In this document: one piece after another, positions 1 to 12,339 of the stretch
Position numbering within the stretch: position 1 is the first letter of the stretch
How the letters are laid out: each line of letters starts with the position of its first letter
Assembly (NCBI GenBank): GCA_022385755.1
Contig: MU278363.1
Location: forward strand, 613,875 to 677,874
DNA length: 64,000 nucleotides
Source: Trametopsis cervina
Taxonomy: Eukaryota; Basidiomycota; Agaricomycetes; Polyporales; Irpicaceae
Direction: 5' to 3'
Translations under genes and position numbers: made by a program
Notes under the pieces: generated by a model
Seen by the model: only the letters and a program-made list of their open reading frames with translations
Database searches by the model: none
Told to the model about the DNA's origin: nothing

Positions 1-2981
1 CTAAATCCATTCCGACCGCCTCCTTCAGTTCCTCATAGTACTGATCGCCACAAGCCTCTCGGATGTTCGCCCAGATGAACAAATATTCGAGCTGCATCGA
101 CGAATATTCCCCAGCCGGAGCAAACTGCTTTTCGTGATACTTCTTATCAAGTCCTGCCGTTTCTGGCTCGAGCTCTCTCCGACTCTCCTTCCACCGTTCC
201 AGTCCATACGCCCTTGCACGCCTGGAAAGCGCGCGCAACGACTGCGACACGAAGGTCCAGACGAACTTGGCATGAGAGGATTGCCACCAAGCCTGCGGTT
301 GCAAGCTACCGCCATCGTTTGTATTCAGGAGATCGATTTTGAGCCGCCGAACTGTCACAACATTATCCGCGGTCCAGTCATTCATATCAAAAGGGTTGGG
401 AAGGGCCTCCTTGAAGTCGTTGCTCTTGTCGAGTCGGAGTACAATCCATGCGAGGACCCATACCAAGCCTTCCAGGTCGTGTCGGTACACGCGTCTGATC
501 AATCCCTTCTCCCAGAACTCAGCGCACAGGAGGTCAACAGCCATGAATGGGGTCGTCCCAGTGCGTTCGCCCAGACCGCGGGATTGACCTATGGTGATCG
601 CGAGGTCGAAATCGTTCAGTACACCATACGGTGTCTCGCCCACTTTCCGGATGCGCAAATTCTCGAGGCTTGGGTCTGTGTGCTCGATACCGTTCGCCCA
701 TAGCAAATAATGGCCTGTGTTGCGCGTCGTCAGTTAGCACTGAGTAATATATAATGCCACTCACAGTGTACAACCTCAAGCCAGCATCGGAAAATATCCC
801 TGGGTTTGACACCCTTCTCAAGGAATGGGTGCAATTCTTCAAACACCGTGATGCGCATGATTCGCCCCATCTTGTAGTCCAGGCCGAGGGTTTTACGCAC
901 AGCGGTCGTATCAGAAGTCTTGACCTCCATGTGGCACAGCACAAACGGCAGATGTTTCTTGTGATCAAACTTGTTCACACTATCGCCCTTGACCGTCTTG
1001 GGTTCCAGCTGGCGAGCACGTTGGATGATCTCTCCTTCGGGCAGACGATGCTGGTCCGGGTTGCTGACTTTCATTATAAACGATCTTGTGGCATCATCCT
1101 TATACTCAACCTTGTACACTGTTGTCGCACGCCTAGAATACTCATACGCACTGTGCAGCGGCTGTTTCCAAATAACAGTTACTGTCGTTTCTGGCAGACC
1201 ACCGTTGGCGGCGAATCTAATGCGAGACTGGGTCGTCGGCACATATCTTGGTGACTGGTTGTCCGATATGCATTCATGTACAGGAGTGACCGGAAAGCCA
1301 AGGGGAACGCCCCAGTTCGTATCGTTGAATCGGTGGACGGCCAACAAGAATACGAGAAATCGCGGCAGATCTTGGACAAAGTTGATCCCATCTGTCTGTA
1401 TCACCCCTTGACGGTCGCGCCACCACAGACGGAATACATCATCTAGGTTTAATAAGTGTTGATTAGGGTAATGAATAATGAATGGGACTCAAATAATGAC
1501 AGGACCTTTGAATAGCACACCCAAAGAGTGTGTCACCACTGGCAGACATCCCAGATGTTCGTTAGCGTAGGCGGCCATTCTCAGGGGGTAACTCCATCTG
1601 TCGCTCGTGGTGTCGTCGTCCACCTCTGTCTCAGATGCTTGTGAAGATGATCCTGTTTCCCTAGTCCTTTTGGCGGGCGGTTGGTGAGGTGGCTCAGGAT
1701 CAGACAATGGCCGCTTCATAGCTGCGTACATCACATTAAAACAGCCAGTCTTCCACGTTGACGACATAGGCTTACTAGGCTTTAGCTGAGAGGCGATATC
1801 AGAAGATGGTGACTCGGAATGAGGCGACGGACACAGCAAATCTGCCATCACACTATGTTAACATGACCATTCTGACAAAACAGCGGTACTAGCTTACTCG
1901 ATGATGATGGTGCAACAGCGGATGTATCAGGCACACCGATACGGCCTGCGGGTCCATCTTTCAGTACGTACGGTCAGACGCAGACACAATTATTCTGGGC
2001 ATATATCACATACCGCTTGCTGTTGGGAAACTAACCGCTGTACTGGACGAAGAAAAGGTGTCGAAAGCGTCCCCCGCCATATGAGAATACATGTATCGAT
2101 CCATCCTCGCGGGTACGGTATACGTCGACGGAGGGTCTCGCAGCTTCGTCTTCACGTGGTTTTCCTGCACTTCAAATGGCGATAATACCTCATGCCATAA
2201 GCACTCCTTGTCAGGCGCATTGCTAAGGACCTGGTGATACTGATGTCGTGGGGCAGAGGAAGAGATGAACTGATCCATGTCAAAGCTCTTGTAGATCCTA
2301 GATGCTGTCATAGCGGTCACCAGAACAAGGGCCGGACTCAACTGTGCGCTTTTCGATTCAGGATATCCTCTGTATCCATCGTGGATTGCGGGACGCGCAA
2401 GCACCACAGACTGTGGGCCTTTGGAGACTCCACAAAGTCGCGCTATGCCCTTATTGGGGACCACAGCTTGCAGTGTATCCATTTTATCGAAAGCTATATT
2501 CACCAATTGCACCAATAGCGGGTACCACTCATCCTCTCTTGCTTTCTGCTCAGTGCTCCTCGTGACCGACAATTAGAGCATAGTATACAGAACCTAGCAA
2601 GTAAAAGACATACCATGCACGAACAAGTTGTTGCAATTCTTGGTCATTGCAGAGCTGGTGAATGTCATGTAGGCATTCATGGAGCAGCTCCTGTGCTAAT
2701 TGTTGTTCAGGCAACACCTGCTCAGATTTGCGCGCGTGCTTGACCTCTCGGAGGGTCATTGTGAGTAGATGCCCCAGCATAGCATCGCATTCAGCTTTGG
2801 CTCCCGCCTTGATTTCCCGTTCACAGAGGTGTCGAAGCATAGCTTGTCTAGGGAATACTTCAGACAGGTGAACATCACAACAACATGTCCACGTACTTGG
2901 CGCGCCACGCCGAGCCATCTGATTGCAGAGACGAGCTGTACGTAGACATTGGTTGTGCGGTCGACGTGAAATAGAGGTCAT
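1..2981 (-). CDS. FunK1-type fungal protein kinase (C-terminus outside window)
   Basis: Multi-exon gene of the fungal FunK1 kinase-like family, expanded in Agaricomycetes. Visible in order: an N-terminal helical region (about 2838-2550), a segment reading YPLLVQLVNIAFDK and later GYRGYP (2572-2006), a Ser/Pro-rich stretch (1851-1489), then the kinase core. The core shows a HTDPSLEN catalytic loop (an H-x-D with the metal-binding Asn), DFDLA in place of the usual DFG (normal for FunK1), and the family signatures GTTPFMAVDLL and YRHDLEGLVWVLAW (about 720-400). The reading frame is still open at base 1, so the end is missing. The start is uncertain: the 2981 Met lies in a long frame, but the first exon may be shorter. 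FunK1 proteins are presumed Ser/Thr kinases; their substrates are unknown. Confidence 0.82.
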
Positions 2982-3257
2982 AGATGCGATACGGTAGCCG
3001 GGTTACAAGTCTAAACCTACGCTAACGGAACGTGACACCCCTACTGTTACGCGTATTACACGTTACACCAATTATGGTAAGTAACGCACTCGTACTTAAC
3101 ATCGCTCCCACATGATACAGTAGACAATGTTTAAGTTGGCGTAATAATATAAATATACGGTACAATGGAGTCGCAGTTACTGTATCGACATATACTCCTT
3201 CGAAACATCGAATCGGCCATGGAAGCGTGGTAACCATCTATAGTTTCTGCACGACAG

Positions 3258-6123
3258 TTAGGCATACTGCGGATGTACGCCCCAGCCCTGCATGATAAAC
3301 AACAGCCTGCGCAAATACGTCAGTGCCCAGTCCATACACAGGTAATTCCGATGCTATACCACGCACCATCTCAAACGATCAATCCGGAACAAGTGGAAGA
3401 GTACCAGCCAGATCGCTTCAAACATGTTGTCAGCAACGCCACAGTCAGCCCAGGAGAGGGGGGGGGGGGCCACGCACTGAGTTCCATGTAAGTGAAGAAT
3501 CCGAGCGCGCCGCCTTTCGCGCCGCGCTTGATGAAACGAATGACGTCAACCCATAGCTTCATGTCTTTGGGTGTCGGACGTGCGTTCTTGTCCATGAGGA
3601 ACGTCAGCAAGATACGGGCATCTGAGTGAATATGTGCGTGAGATGGTGAGTTTGGATCGTGAGCTAGATCGACTTACAAATGCCGATATGGCTGTTAAAA
3701 GATTTCGTGAGCAGTGTGTCAATGTCCGAGACGAAAGCAGACTCACAAATGACCACTGAGAAGACGATCATGCAGATTAGCAATGAACCAGTACGGAGAG
3801 CTTGTGAACTTACACAGTGCCTAAAGGATACAGTAGGTTAGTCAGGTACTTATATGTTGTATGGAAGAACTGACCGATAGCGTTCATGTACGACGAGTTC
3901 GTCATGAGTATAGACCAGTCCTCAGTTGCGAAGTTTTGCAGGTATAAATTCGGGCGCTGGAATCATCAATTAAAATCTTCATTGAATCTTGAAGGTGTGC
4001 TGTCATACCTCATATCCCTCGGGGAACAAGTCGTCGGGCAAAAAGCTAATATCGGGTTTATGGAAGCCGGTGGCCATAACTACGATATCAGCATCGAACT
4101 ACATGACAGAGCAAACATCAGCACCACGCCGATTATTGTATATTTTACATACCTCTTTGCTTTCCCCTTCGTCCCCGGGTTTGCTGTTCCTCGATCGCAC
4201 GTTCACTCGCACACCTCGTGAAGTGAGGCGCTCCGTATCCCCACGGACGTAGTCGCATTTCCCCGCACGAACGTGCTTCAGGAACTCGTCATTGACGACC
4301 TACAAAAGATGAGAGCAGATAGCAGACACGGGGAGGATTCACGTACCGGAGTGCCCTCGAAGAGACCAGTGTTGGCGGGTACGAGATCCTCCACGCCACG
4401 ATAATGATACCAAGTGATTATTTTCTCCCACATAAAGCTGCATAATACCATGTTAGCGTGAGTTGCAACAGAAACAACGCATTTACCTCAAAGGCGTCTC
4501 CCGTCCAAAGGGCTGCGCTGAGACCAATGTGTCGAAAATGATATTCCTTGGAATGATCCACTATGAATGTGAACGATAAGCCACGTCCAAATTGGAGGAT
4601 GAACAGGAGCTAGTCTGACCTTGTCCTGACGAGCCAGCACAACACACTTCTTCGCCCCCTTGGCGAGTGCTGTTTCGACGGCTTCGACAGCACTGGCCCC
4701 ACTACCAATGACGACAATCGTCTTGTCCTCAAAAGATGGCGCGTCGTCGTGGTCCAGAGCGGAGGAATGGATGATAGGCCCCTTGAACACATCTTCATCG
4801 TTGTCGTCGTGGTTGTCCTGCTGGCCCTCATGCTCCCGCTGCCGCTTGTGCTCCTTGCGGGATGTCTTCCTGCTGCGTGTCTGCAATACATTTCCGCTGA
4901 CCTTCTCGTGGATGCCTTCGCTGACAACCTCTTCCACGGGCTTCTGTGTATCCTCCGCACCGCCGTAGACTTCGCCAGGCTGTGGGAAGCCTTGATCTTT
5001 CTTTGCCATCTGGTCCCGCCCAACGTCCCAGGCATTCTCCTTCGGCTTGCTCCGATCCCAAACACCTGCGCTGTTCGTGTTACTGTCGTCTTGCGTCGGC
5101 TTATCTTCCGCTACATAGGCCTCGTGAGGGTCAGGAAAGCCCTGGGCTTTCTTCTCTTCCTGGTCGTGCTCAATAGCATCTGGGTCCTCCTTCGGCTGGG
5201 TCCATACAGTGTCTTCATCGCTGTCTCGTGCCTTCTCATCCTCAGAATCCTCTTTCTCTTCATCATGTTTATCGCCCTCGTCCGTCTTCTCCGCTTCCGC
5301 GCTGTCATGTTCTTCCTCCTTCTTCTGATCCTTCCACCCAGGCATACCTTGCATTGTGACCATGTTGGGGCTCCCGCAAGTTCCAACAGTAACTATCACA
5401 GCATCAAACTCGCCATCCTCTCCGTTGTTGATGATCCACCGGCTCTGCGAGGCTCCCTCGTCCGAGGTAGACGGCTTACCAGAGCCTTCGGCGCGCTTGA
5501 TAGACGTTACAGGCGTGTTGAATCGTGTTCGGGGACCAAGACTGTACTCGTTGTGTATGCGTCTGATTTCTACGACGCGAATGAGATGACGCGCTTCCAA
5601 AAGCTAGCAATGCTCACTGACCTGAGAGGATCTCGTCTCTTTGAGGGAAGCCGCGTTTCCACACGATGGAGGGATGAAAGCGGTAGAGCAGCGAGTTCAG
5701 CTGGAGGCCTGAAGTCTTGTTCACAGATGCCCATATCCCGCCTGACGCAATTTAATATATGTACCGTGTCAGGAGTAGATGATAATGAACTCACCAACAC
5801 GGTCGCTCTTCTCGTATATCACCACATCGAATCCATGCGCTGCCGCGTGAGCGGCAGACGATACACCTGTAAGACCACCGCCTACTACAGCGATGCGCCC
5901 CCTGTACTTGATGTGCTTGCCAGTTTTCGGCTTTGGCTGGCAGGGGCCCACGGGATCAGCTCCGGGGTCACTTCCGGTGATGCGAAGAGCGAGGAAAACT
6001 CACTGGCTTGAAAACCAGGACAATGAGACTTTGCAGAAACATGTAACATGTGTTCAAAGCCGCGATGAAAGCCCTCTTCGGCAGCTCTACCATGCAAAAG
6101 ACAAGGAGGGTGAAGGGTAACAT
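3258..6123 (-). CDS. FAD/NAD(P)-binding monooxygenase-like flavoprotein with acidic insertion
   Basis: FMO-like oxidoreductase assembled from about ten exons. The N-terminus is hydrophobic (start at 6123, or 6093), followed by the FAD fold AVVGGGLTGVSSAAH and YEKSDRVGGIW, then SGLQLNSLLYRFHP. A second Rossmann motif, VVIGSGASAVEAVE, lies near 4700, and the ATGFHKPDI signature near 4060. The C-terminus has FLMDKNARPTPKDMKLW, then a hydrophobic tail ending at the stop 3258-3260. Such enzymes use NADPH, FAD and oxygen on small nucleophilic substrates; the substrate here is unknown. Between GMPGWKD and FKGPIIHSS there is an insert of roughly 190 residues, very rich in Asp, Glu and Lys, with an internal two-copy repeat built around KKxQGFPxPxE. 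It is encoded without a stop in a single exon, so it is translated unless spliced cryptically. Confidence 0.9.
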
Positions 6124-6459
6124 GGTGAGTGTTCGTAGGGACGGGATGGTCGTCTGAACAGAGACCGCGGCCCGCATGTTTGTGTTAGGCTCGTTGCTGT
6201 TCTCGTTGTCGGGGTATAGGAAAGCGTTGTATGCACGTCCCAGAGCCTCAAAGAACTTATATACCGCGCTCTCATCCTCGTCATGCTGGTTGGTTTTGAA
6301 TAGTATGACGTCTGTTAGGCGCGCCTGACACCACTGACCTTTAGAGCGTGATTACGGGAAACGGATCAGAAACTAACGGATCAAATCCGATGTCCGGGGA
6401 AGATACTGACCAGTATTGTGGCGCGGCTCGTCGAGTTAACCTGATTCGGCTGCTCACTT
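6124..6459. other. intergenic, divergent promoter region
   Basis: Short gap between the divergently transcribed flavoprotein and acetyltransferase genes. No further gene or clear motif is visible; the flavoprotein 5' UTR may extend into it. Confidence 0.5.
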
Positions 6460-7190
6460 ATGCTGTCCCTTGAAGAACACGATCTATACGATGTCAACTT
6501 TATGTTCCCAGTGCGAGAGCTGGACACTGAGAAACTAAAGCTGACGCCCTTCATTGTGAGTCAACGCAGGAGATAGTTATTGCGAGCAACTCATCCGCGT
6601 AGCCCCGTCTGCACTCTGAATCCTTCTACAGCGGAATTGCGCCCCACCCAGAGATGTTCACCTACTTCCCCTTTCCTTTGTTCCCGACTATCGTGGATTT
6701 TGACAACTGGGTAGAAACACGTGTTCGCCGCGATTCTGGTGCTATCCTCTTCGCCATGATAGACAAGACAGCTCAGTCGCACGCAGTTGCAGGGATCATA
6801 GGCCTCATAGATACATCCTCGTTCGCCCAAAGCACAGAAATAGGATGCCTATTTACCCTGCCTCCGTTCCAGCGAACACATGTAACGTCGACTGCCGTCG
6901 CCCTCCTCCTCTCATGGTGCTTCGAGGAGCTTCGGCTGCGTCGGGTGCAATGGCGTTGCGCGCACAATAACATTGCCTCCAGACGGTCAGCCGAGCGGTT
7001 CGGATTCAAGAAAGAGGTGCTCAACAGGTGGCTAAAAGTAGCGGCGCCAGGAAAGGAGGAAGGCGAGGAAACGAGGGCGGGGGATCCTATGCCGACAAGT
7101 AGGGGTATGCATGTACTCGTCCTGGCTCTTTATTGGGATGAATGGGAGGCGGGAGGTAGGGAGTACGTCAGGAATGGTTGGGGTATATAG
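6460..7190 (+). CDS. GNAT-family N-acetyltransferase
   Basis: Two exons. The first (6460-6558) starts MLSLEEHDLYDVNFMFPV and is joined across a 47-nt intron to the frame that runs to the stop at 7188-7190; the protein is about 227 residues. It has the RimJ/RimL (Acetyltransf_3-like) layout: the N-terminal beta strand ends LKLTPFI, then AVAGIIGLID, EIGCLFTLPPFQ, and near the C-terminus the acetyl-CoA fold motif NNIASRRSAERFGF followed by the usual strand and DEWE. Members transfer acetyl from acetyl-CoA to N-terminal or small-molecule amines; the substrate cannot be read from the sequence. It starts about 340 bp from the divergent flavoprotein gene. Confidence 0.88.
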
Positions 7191-7564
7191 ACTATGACCC
7201 ACCCAAAGCCGCGTTCGTAGCCCGAATAGAAGCACCGAAACAATATCAGTGCCAACATACTAACATAGAGGTACCCTCATGCCACAAGCCAGACCAAGCG
7301 ACGTGCACATGCATACTGTATATTATCCGCAAACCTACCGAGACGGAGAGAACACGAGGTAAACTAAGTAACAAAGAGATATTCCAAACGAGCGACGGGG
7401 GCAGCTGTCCAAAAGCGCGAGTGAACCTCGAAACACAGAAGAGAGCGTTAAAAGTGTCAGTGGCTAGCTAGAGAACTGCAAGAAGGGTATACGAGCTGGA
7501 GTCGCTTTTCCACTGGCCAGCAAAGAGCGAAGGGGGTGAAAACAGATCGGCGTCCCACGAGGGT
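7191..7564. other. intergenic, convergent 3' regions
   Basis: Gap between the convergent acetyltransferase and septin genes. It holds both 3' UTRs; no other gene or repeat is seen. Confidence 0.5.
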
Positions 7565-9028
7565 TTAACGCCTGCCAGTACCACGACCGTACCCGGCCTG
7601 CAAGTTGTCGAGCTCTGCCTCGAGCGCCTTGATTGCGCTGTGTGCCAACTCGAGATCCTTGTTGAGCCTGTCCCTCTCTTGGATAAGCTACACGTCGAAA
7701 ACACATCAGCATCCTAACAACCTAAAGAAAAATCAAGGAGCAAACGCACATGCTGCTCCCACTGCCTGAACCGCGCCTCCTCCGCCTTGACCTGCTCCGT
7801 GAACCGCTTCCTGAGCGCCTCCTCCTCCTCCTTGAACTTGGGGTTCTCGAACTTGCGCGGCTTCTGCTCGCCAAACTTGCGCACCTCCATCTGCGCCTGA
7901 CGGTAGTTCTCGTAGTGCAGCTCCTCCGTCGTCGAGATCAGGTCGAGCATGTGCGTGCGGATGAGCAGAGAGCGCAGCTTGCGGAAGTCGCAGTGGTCCT
8001 CGTTCTCCACCTCCGCGACACCCCACATGTACTCGCGGCCCTTGACGGTGCGCCCGTCGGGCGTGGTCACGTCCTCCATCGAGCCAATGATCGAGAATGG
8101 CGTGGCGTCTTGCAGGATGCGAGCGTGCTCGGCGGCGGCTTCGTCATCGGCATCCACGGGTGGCTGGTAGATACGGATACCTTGTGCAGCAATAACCTCA
8201 CGAATCTGCAAAGAGAATGAATACGTGCGTAACATACAATCATGATAGAGACAACGCACGCGTTGCTTGAAGAGAGCAAGGTCGTTTTGCGTAAGAGTGT
8301 CCGCCTTGGCAATGACAGGGATCAGATTGACGCGTGTTCCGAGTCTCTTCATGATCTCAATGTCCAGGGGCTTCAGACTTCATGGCAGCACTCACGTCAG
8401 GAACATTGACACATGAAGAAAACGCTACCAACTCACGTGTGTCCCGTCGGCCTAATGAAGTAGAGGCACGCGTGGACCCTGAGGTCAATCTTCTCCTGTC
8501 TCTGCGGTTGCTGCTCCTGTCTCATATACGCCTCATGCTGGTCGTCAATGAAATCGACAATGGGCGCCCACGAGTCCCTGTTGTTCACATAGTCGCCAAA
8601 GCCGGGGGTGTCGATGACGGTGAGCTTCGTCTTGAACTGCTTCTCCTCAAGCTCGGCCTTGATGATCTCGACCTCGGTCAGCTTGTCGAGCTGCTTGTGG
8701 TGACGCTTCGTGTACGACTTTGCGGGCGAGAGCTCAGTCGAGAATAGCGTGTTCACGAGCGTCGTTTTGCCCAGTCCGGACTCGCCTGCAGTCAGAACGC
8801 GAGATTATGAGCACCTACAAAAAGAGCAGTACGAGGACAAAGACGCACCGACGACCATGATGGTGAAGTGCGCACCGCGCTTTGCGACAATCTTGTGTCT
8901 CTATCGTTGCCAACAGCCCGTCACGCTCAGCGTCCACACACTACCGCGTACATTAACAAAACTGCACACACCTGGTTCGGGAGGTTGGCAATACCGATGC
9001 CATCTGAAACAATGGAGGGCGCAGACAT
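7565..9028 (-). CDS. CDC12: septin Cdc12
   Basis: GTP-binding septin, a subunit of the hetero-oligomeric filaments that form rings and collars at septa and branch sites under the plasma membrane. The start at 9028 gives MSAPSIVSDGIG. The G1 P-loop GESGLGKT spans an intron boundary near 8790; G3 DTPGFGD and the septin segment VNNRDSWAPI follow, then G4 AKAD near 8300. The septin-unique element reads GREYMWGVAEVEN. The C-terminus is a coiled coil with the block RFRQWEQHLIQERDRLNKDL, shared with yeast Cdc12 and not with Cdc3, Cdc10 or Cdc11, which is why that subunit is named. The stop is at 7565-7567. At least six exons; no damage seen. Confidence 0.95.
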
Positions 9029-9649
9029 CTTTTGTGAGCTGTGAAAAACGAGTGGGATGGCGGGGGAGGGGACAGAAAATGCGACGACGGCACAAACTGC
9101 GACAGGGAAAGAGGTCTGGACGTGACGCGACGAGCTGCCAGGTGCGGGCGTGACCGAGCGTGACTGTGATAGGCTGATGGAAATGCAAATAACGATAAAC
9201 AATTCGAAGATATCGAAGTCTCACAGTGGGAGGCGACGAAGAGGACGGAGATGTCATTATTACTGTACAGAATTCACGGATACTAACGTACAAGTCGACT
9301 CTTACAGGGAATTGCATACAAACAGTTAGCGGAAGCGAAGTCCTGTGGTACAGTAGGTCTGGACGGGAAGAGTCTGTCATGAATAGTCATAAAGCATGGC
9401 ACGGTTCTTGTGTGCGTGTAGGGTAATCAGAGATATTGTGTAGTAAGATGTGGGATAGCGTGGGGGATGCTAATAGGTGACAGGCCTGGCGCCGCTGTGG
9501 GGACGTCAGCAAACGAGAACGGCGCCGCACAACACAAGAAGACTTACGCGCTATGCACGCCGCACGGTCTACAACAGAATATACCGGCCAGGCAGTCGCA
9601 TACCCCCGTGATGCACCCGAGGATGACTGTATTTAATCGAGAGATCCGG
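9029..9649. other. intergenic
   Basis: Upstream region of the septin gene and downstream region of the small hydrophobic gene. Short open frames here have no coding character. Confidence 0.5.
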
Positions 9650-9922
9650 TCAAATTATTGTATGGAAGATTGCCCAGAGGAACGAGAACGCACTGTCGAA
9701 TATCCAGCCAATCACGCCAAATATGCATTCGAAGATGCCAATAAACACAGCGGCAATGCACGCGACGATACCTGCAGACATTCCAAGTCACTCGCTTTAG
9801 ATTCGGAACGCGCAAATTCTCAGAGGCGGCGACATACCTGCGAGGCAAGATAAGATACAACTGCACATATGATCGTCAGCTGCACGGTACGCAAGAATGC
9901 AAGGACGGCAGACATACCCCAT
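9650..9922 (-). CDS. 49-residue hydrophobic membrane protein with a 5-nt first exon
   Basis: Gene model built by hand. Exon 1 is only 9918-9922 (Met plus two bases of Gly), exon 2 is 9838-9860 and exon 3 is 9650-9771. Introns of 57 and 66 nt have GT..AG ends, and the phases join into one frame. The product is a single long hydrophobic stretch starting MGCILSCLAGIVACIAAVF, with repeated Gly, Ile and Phe and a few Cys, ending FLWAIFHTII. It resembles the small Gly/Ile/Cys-rich membrane peptides common and unannotated in basidiomycete genomes; function is unknown. Exon 3 is the firmest part; the micro-exon is the weakest. The alternative start at 9915 is in the wrong frame for any GT..AG join that keeps exon 3 open. 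Confidence 0.58.
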
Positions 9923-10170
9923 AATTAATTAGATAACGGGAGGATGGTGGAGGTGGAGGAAAGAGGTTAGTGCAGTCTCCGCAATGCTCCACACCGTGAG
10001 CTCTTAGTCTGTGGGCGCTCCCACACCGCCCGAAACAATCCTTATCTGGCAGGCTTAAACTTGGTGGCGTTGCACGTGTCTCTCGTACTGACCGTCGGCC
10101 AGTACAGTATGTATCGTAGTATAAACGCATTATTATTGAGCAATATAGGGTACCTGTGTTATATGGAAGT
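9923..10170. other. intergenic, no gene seen
   Basis: Putative promoter of the small hydrophobic gene and 3' UTR of the ornithine carbamoyltransferase gene. Confidence 0.45.
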
Positions 10171-11674
10171 CTAATTTTGTACTTCTGCGGGCTCTGCAGC
10201 TTCAGGAGCTCGCTTTACAGGAGGAGCCGTTCGGCTCGGCTTCCCTGTGAAAAAGTCAACTCCCCATTACAAGACATACGAGAAATCACGCACTGCTAGG
10301 ATCGGAGTTAGGAAGAATTGGTACGAGATCATGCTTGCCAAACAACAAGCTAGAGATAGTCAGCATTGTGCTGTAGAGTAGCATGAGCTTGGCAAACGTA
10401 CTCGAACAATGCCATGATCGTCCACTTGCGGTTGTCTGCCTCTGGGAAGACAAGCGAGCGAGAGCCGTAGAACACCTGGTGCATGAAATCAGTATGTAAG
10501 ATAACTTTCTGTCTGTCGCAGACACGTACCTCGTCGTCAACCTCGTGCTGCTTCCGTGGAAGGCAATGCATGAACTTCCAGTCCGGGTTCGCACCGCCCT
10601 CCCTGCAAAGCCGCTCCGTCACTTGGTATCCCTGGAACGCCCTCAGCCTCTCCGCCTTCTCTGCTTCCTGACCCATCGAGATCCTGTCATCTGCACTCAG
10701 AGACCTTCACGCTTAAAGACCACAGATATGCACTCACCAGGTATCGGTGACAACCAAGTCCGCGCCCTTGACCGCCTCTTTAGGATCCACAACCCACGTA
10801 ATCCCCGTGTGGCATCCAAGCTGTTCGACGCGCTCCCAAACGGCCTTCGGTGCCCTATACCGGTCGTGGTCTGGCGTCGCGACACGCAGCCGGTGTCCCA
10901 GGCGGGGGTAGGTCACGAGCATGTCGTGCAGCACGTTCGCCGAGTCGCCGACGTATGCAATCGTCAGCGGGCGCAGCTTCGGGAGAGGCACAAAGCTGCG
11001 CATGCGGTGGTACATGAGTTGGTAGTCGTCCGGGATCTGCGCTGTCGTCTCGGTCGGGTCGAACATGTGCGCGTGCTCGTGCAGGGTGAGAAGGTCAGCG
11101 AGCACCTGAGTGGGGTGCCACAGGCTCGAGAGCGCGTTGAGAACGGGGACGGGTGAGTATTTCGCGAGCTCCTGTATTGCGGGATCGTGTGAGAACACCT
11201 CAACGCCAGCAGGAAGTGTTCACGCACCTCAATCTCGTCGTGTTCACCCACACGCGCAAATATTCCCTGTGTCATGCCTCCAATAACCCTCGCCGAGTCC
11301 CGAATGCTCTCGTTCACGCCCATCTGGATATCCTCCCTCCCCAAGAACAGCGCCTTTCCGCCAAGCAGAGAAGCAGCCGTCTCCGCCGCGAGCCGCGTGC
11401 GCGTGCTACGCTTGCTGAACAGCAGCGCGATGGTCTTCAGGAAGAGCGATTGGGATGGCAGACGCCTGGTTTTGTCCTGCTCCAACACCTGCCCGGGTGT
11501 GATGAAGGGCGAGCCGGCGTCGCGCGAGGTGCGCGAGTGAGGCGCGAGCCAGGGCAGGGAGGACTGCTTGAGATAGCGGGCATGGGTGAGGATGCGCGTG
11601 ATCTGCGAGGGAGAGAGGTCTGCGAGAGTGAGTAGGTGCGTGACGGATCGTTTGGAGGCCATGACCGCTGTCAA
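10171..11674 (-). CDS. ornithine carbamoyltransferase
   Basis: Makes citrulline from ornithine and carbamoyl phosphate in arginine synthesis. The N-terminus at 11674 reads [17 protein letters not shown], with no obvious mitochondrial presequence, so cytosolic or mitochondrial location is open. The carbamoyl-phosphate site KRSTRTR lies near 11410, the HPTQ motif at about 11130, GDSANVLHD in the ornithine domain, the SMG ornithine loop as [12 protein letters not shown] near 10670, and the catalytic HCLP Cys as MHCLPRKQ near 10570. The tail is Pro/Ala-rich, ending EPAEVQN; the stop is at 10171-10173. At least five introns. The arrangement is complete and typical for fungal Arg3/ArgB-type enzymes. 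Confidence 0.97.
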
Positions 11675-12339
11675 TCACGTTTTTTGACTGGAGATATACT
11701 GTGTGACAGACTCAGCTCTGCTACAAACTAGAGAAAGGTGTAGGTTAAGCTCACGTACAACTCTGCCTGGGACACCTGGGAACAGTGAGTCACTCGAAGT
11801 GAGAACACAAACAGCCACCTCCAGTAGTGACTTTGTGTGAAAGAAGTCGACAAGCGCCCATAACTGCTCCTTCTCCAAATTTGTCTTCGGAACTTGCAAA
11901 TGACTCTTGCGCATCTTATCTAGCGTGGCTCTCTCCCTCGCTCGTGAAGACGATGCTATACGCTATTTCTCTGAGATTTTAGCAATTGACACTCGTCACA
12001 TATCGTTGTGTAGCATCATGGTCCTAAGTGCCTCTTGACAGTACGTTCTTGCACACTAAAATCCGTTTGCTGACCACAGAATCGGCTGCGCCGTACCAGT
12101 ACCACTCATATTGGTAGTGGGTGTAGACCCTGTCTCAGGGGATATCCGAGCTCACTGCCGTAGTTTGACGGCTCCAGGCCGCGCATGTAGGTGTCCAGGG
12201 ACAGGACAATCCACGGGACACACAGTCTTGCCCACCTTCGCCCAATAGACTAAGTAAGTACAGCAACATATATGCAGGTATTATTACTTATTCCGAGAAA
12301 CACAAGCTTTAAATCTGGCCGCGAATCTACTTAGGCTAA
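11675..12339. other. intergenic upstream of ornithine carbamoyltransferase
   Basis: Probable promoter and 5' UTR of the minus-strand gene. A 79-codon minus frame at 11675-11914 ends just before the start codon in another frame and shows no domain. Confidence 0.45.

Noticed and set aside
4749..6011. 420-codon plus-strand open frame, hydrophobic
   Set aside because: Antisense shadow of the acidic insert in the flavoprotein; acidic D/E-rich codons read backwards as Val/Leu/Phe. The minus strand carries the conserved FAD motifs.
7750..8220. 156-codon Leu-rich plus-strand frame
   Set aside because: Antisense of the septin coiled coil and GTPase exons.
11675..11914. 79-codon frame just upstream of ornithine carbamoyltransferase
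   Set aside because: Different frame, no targeting-peptide character, no domain; at most a 5' UTR frame.
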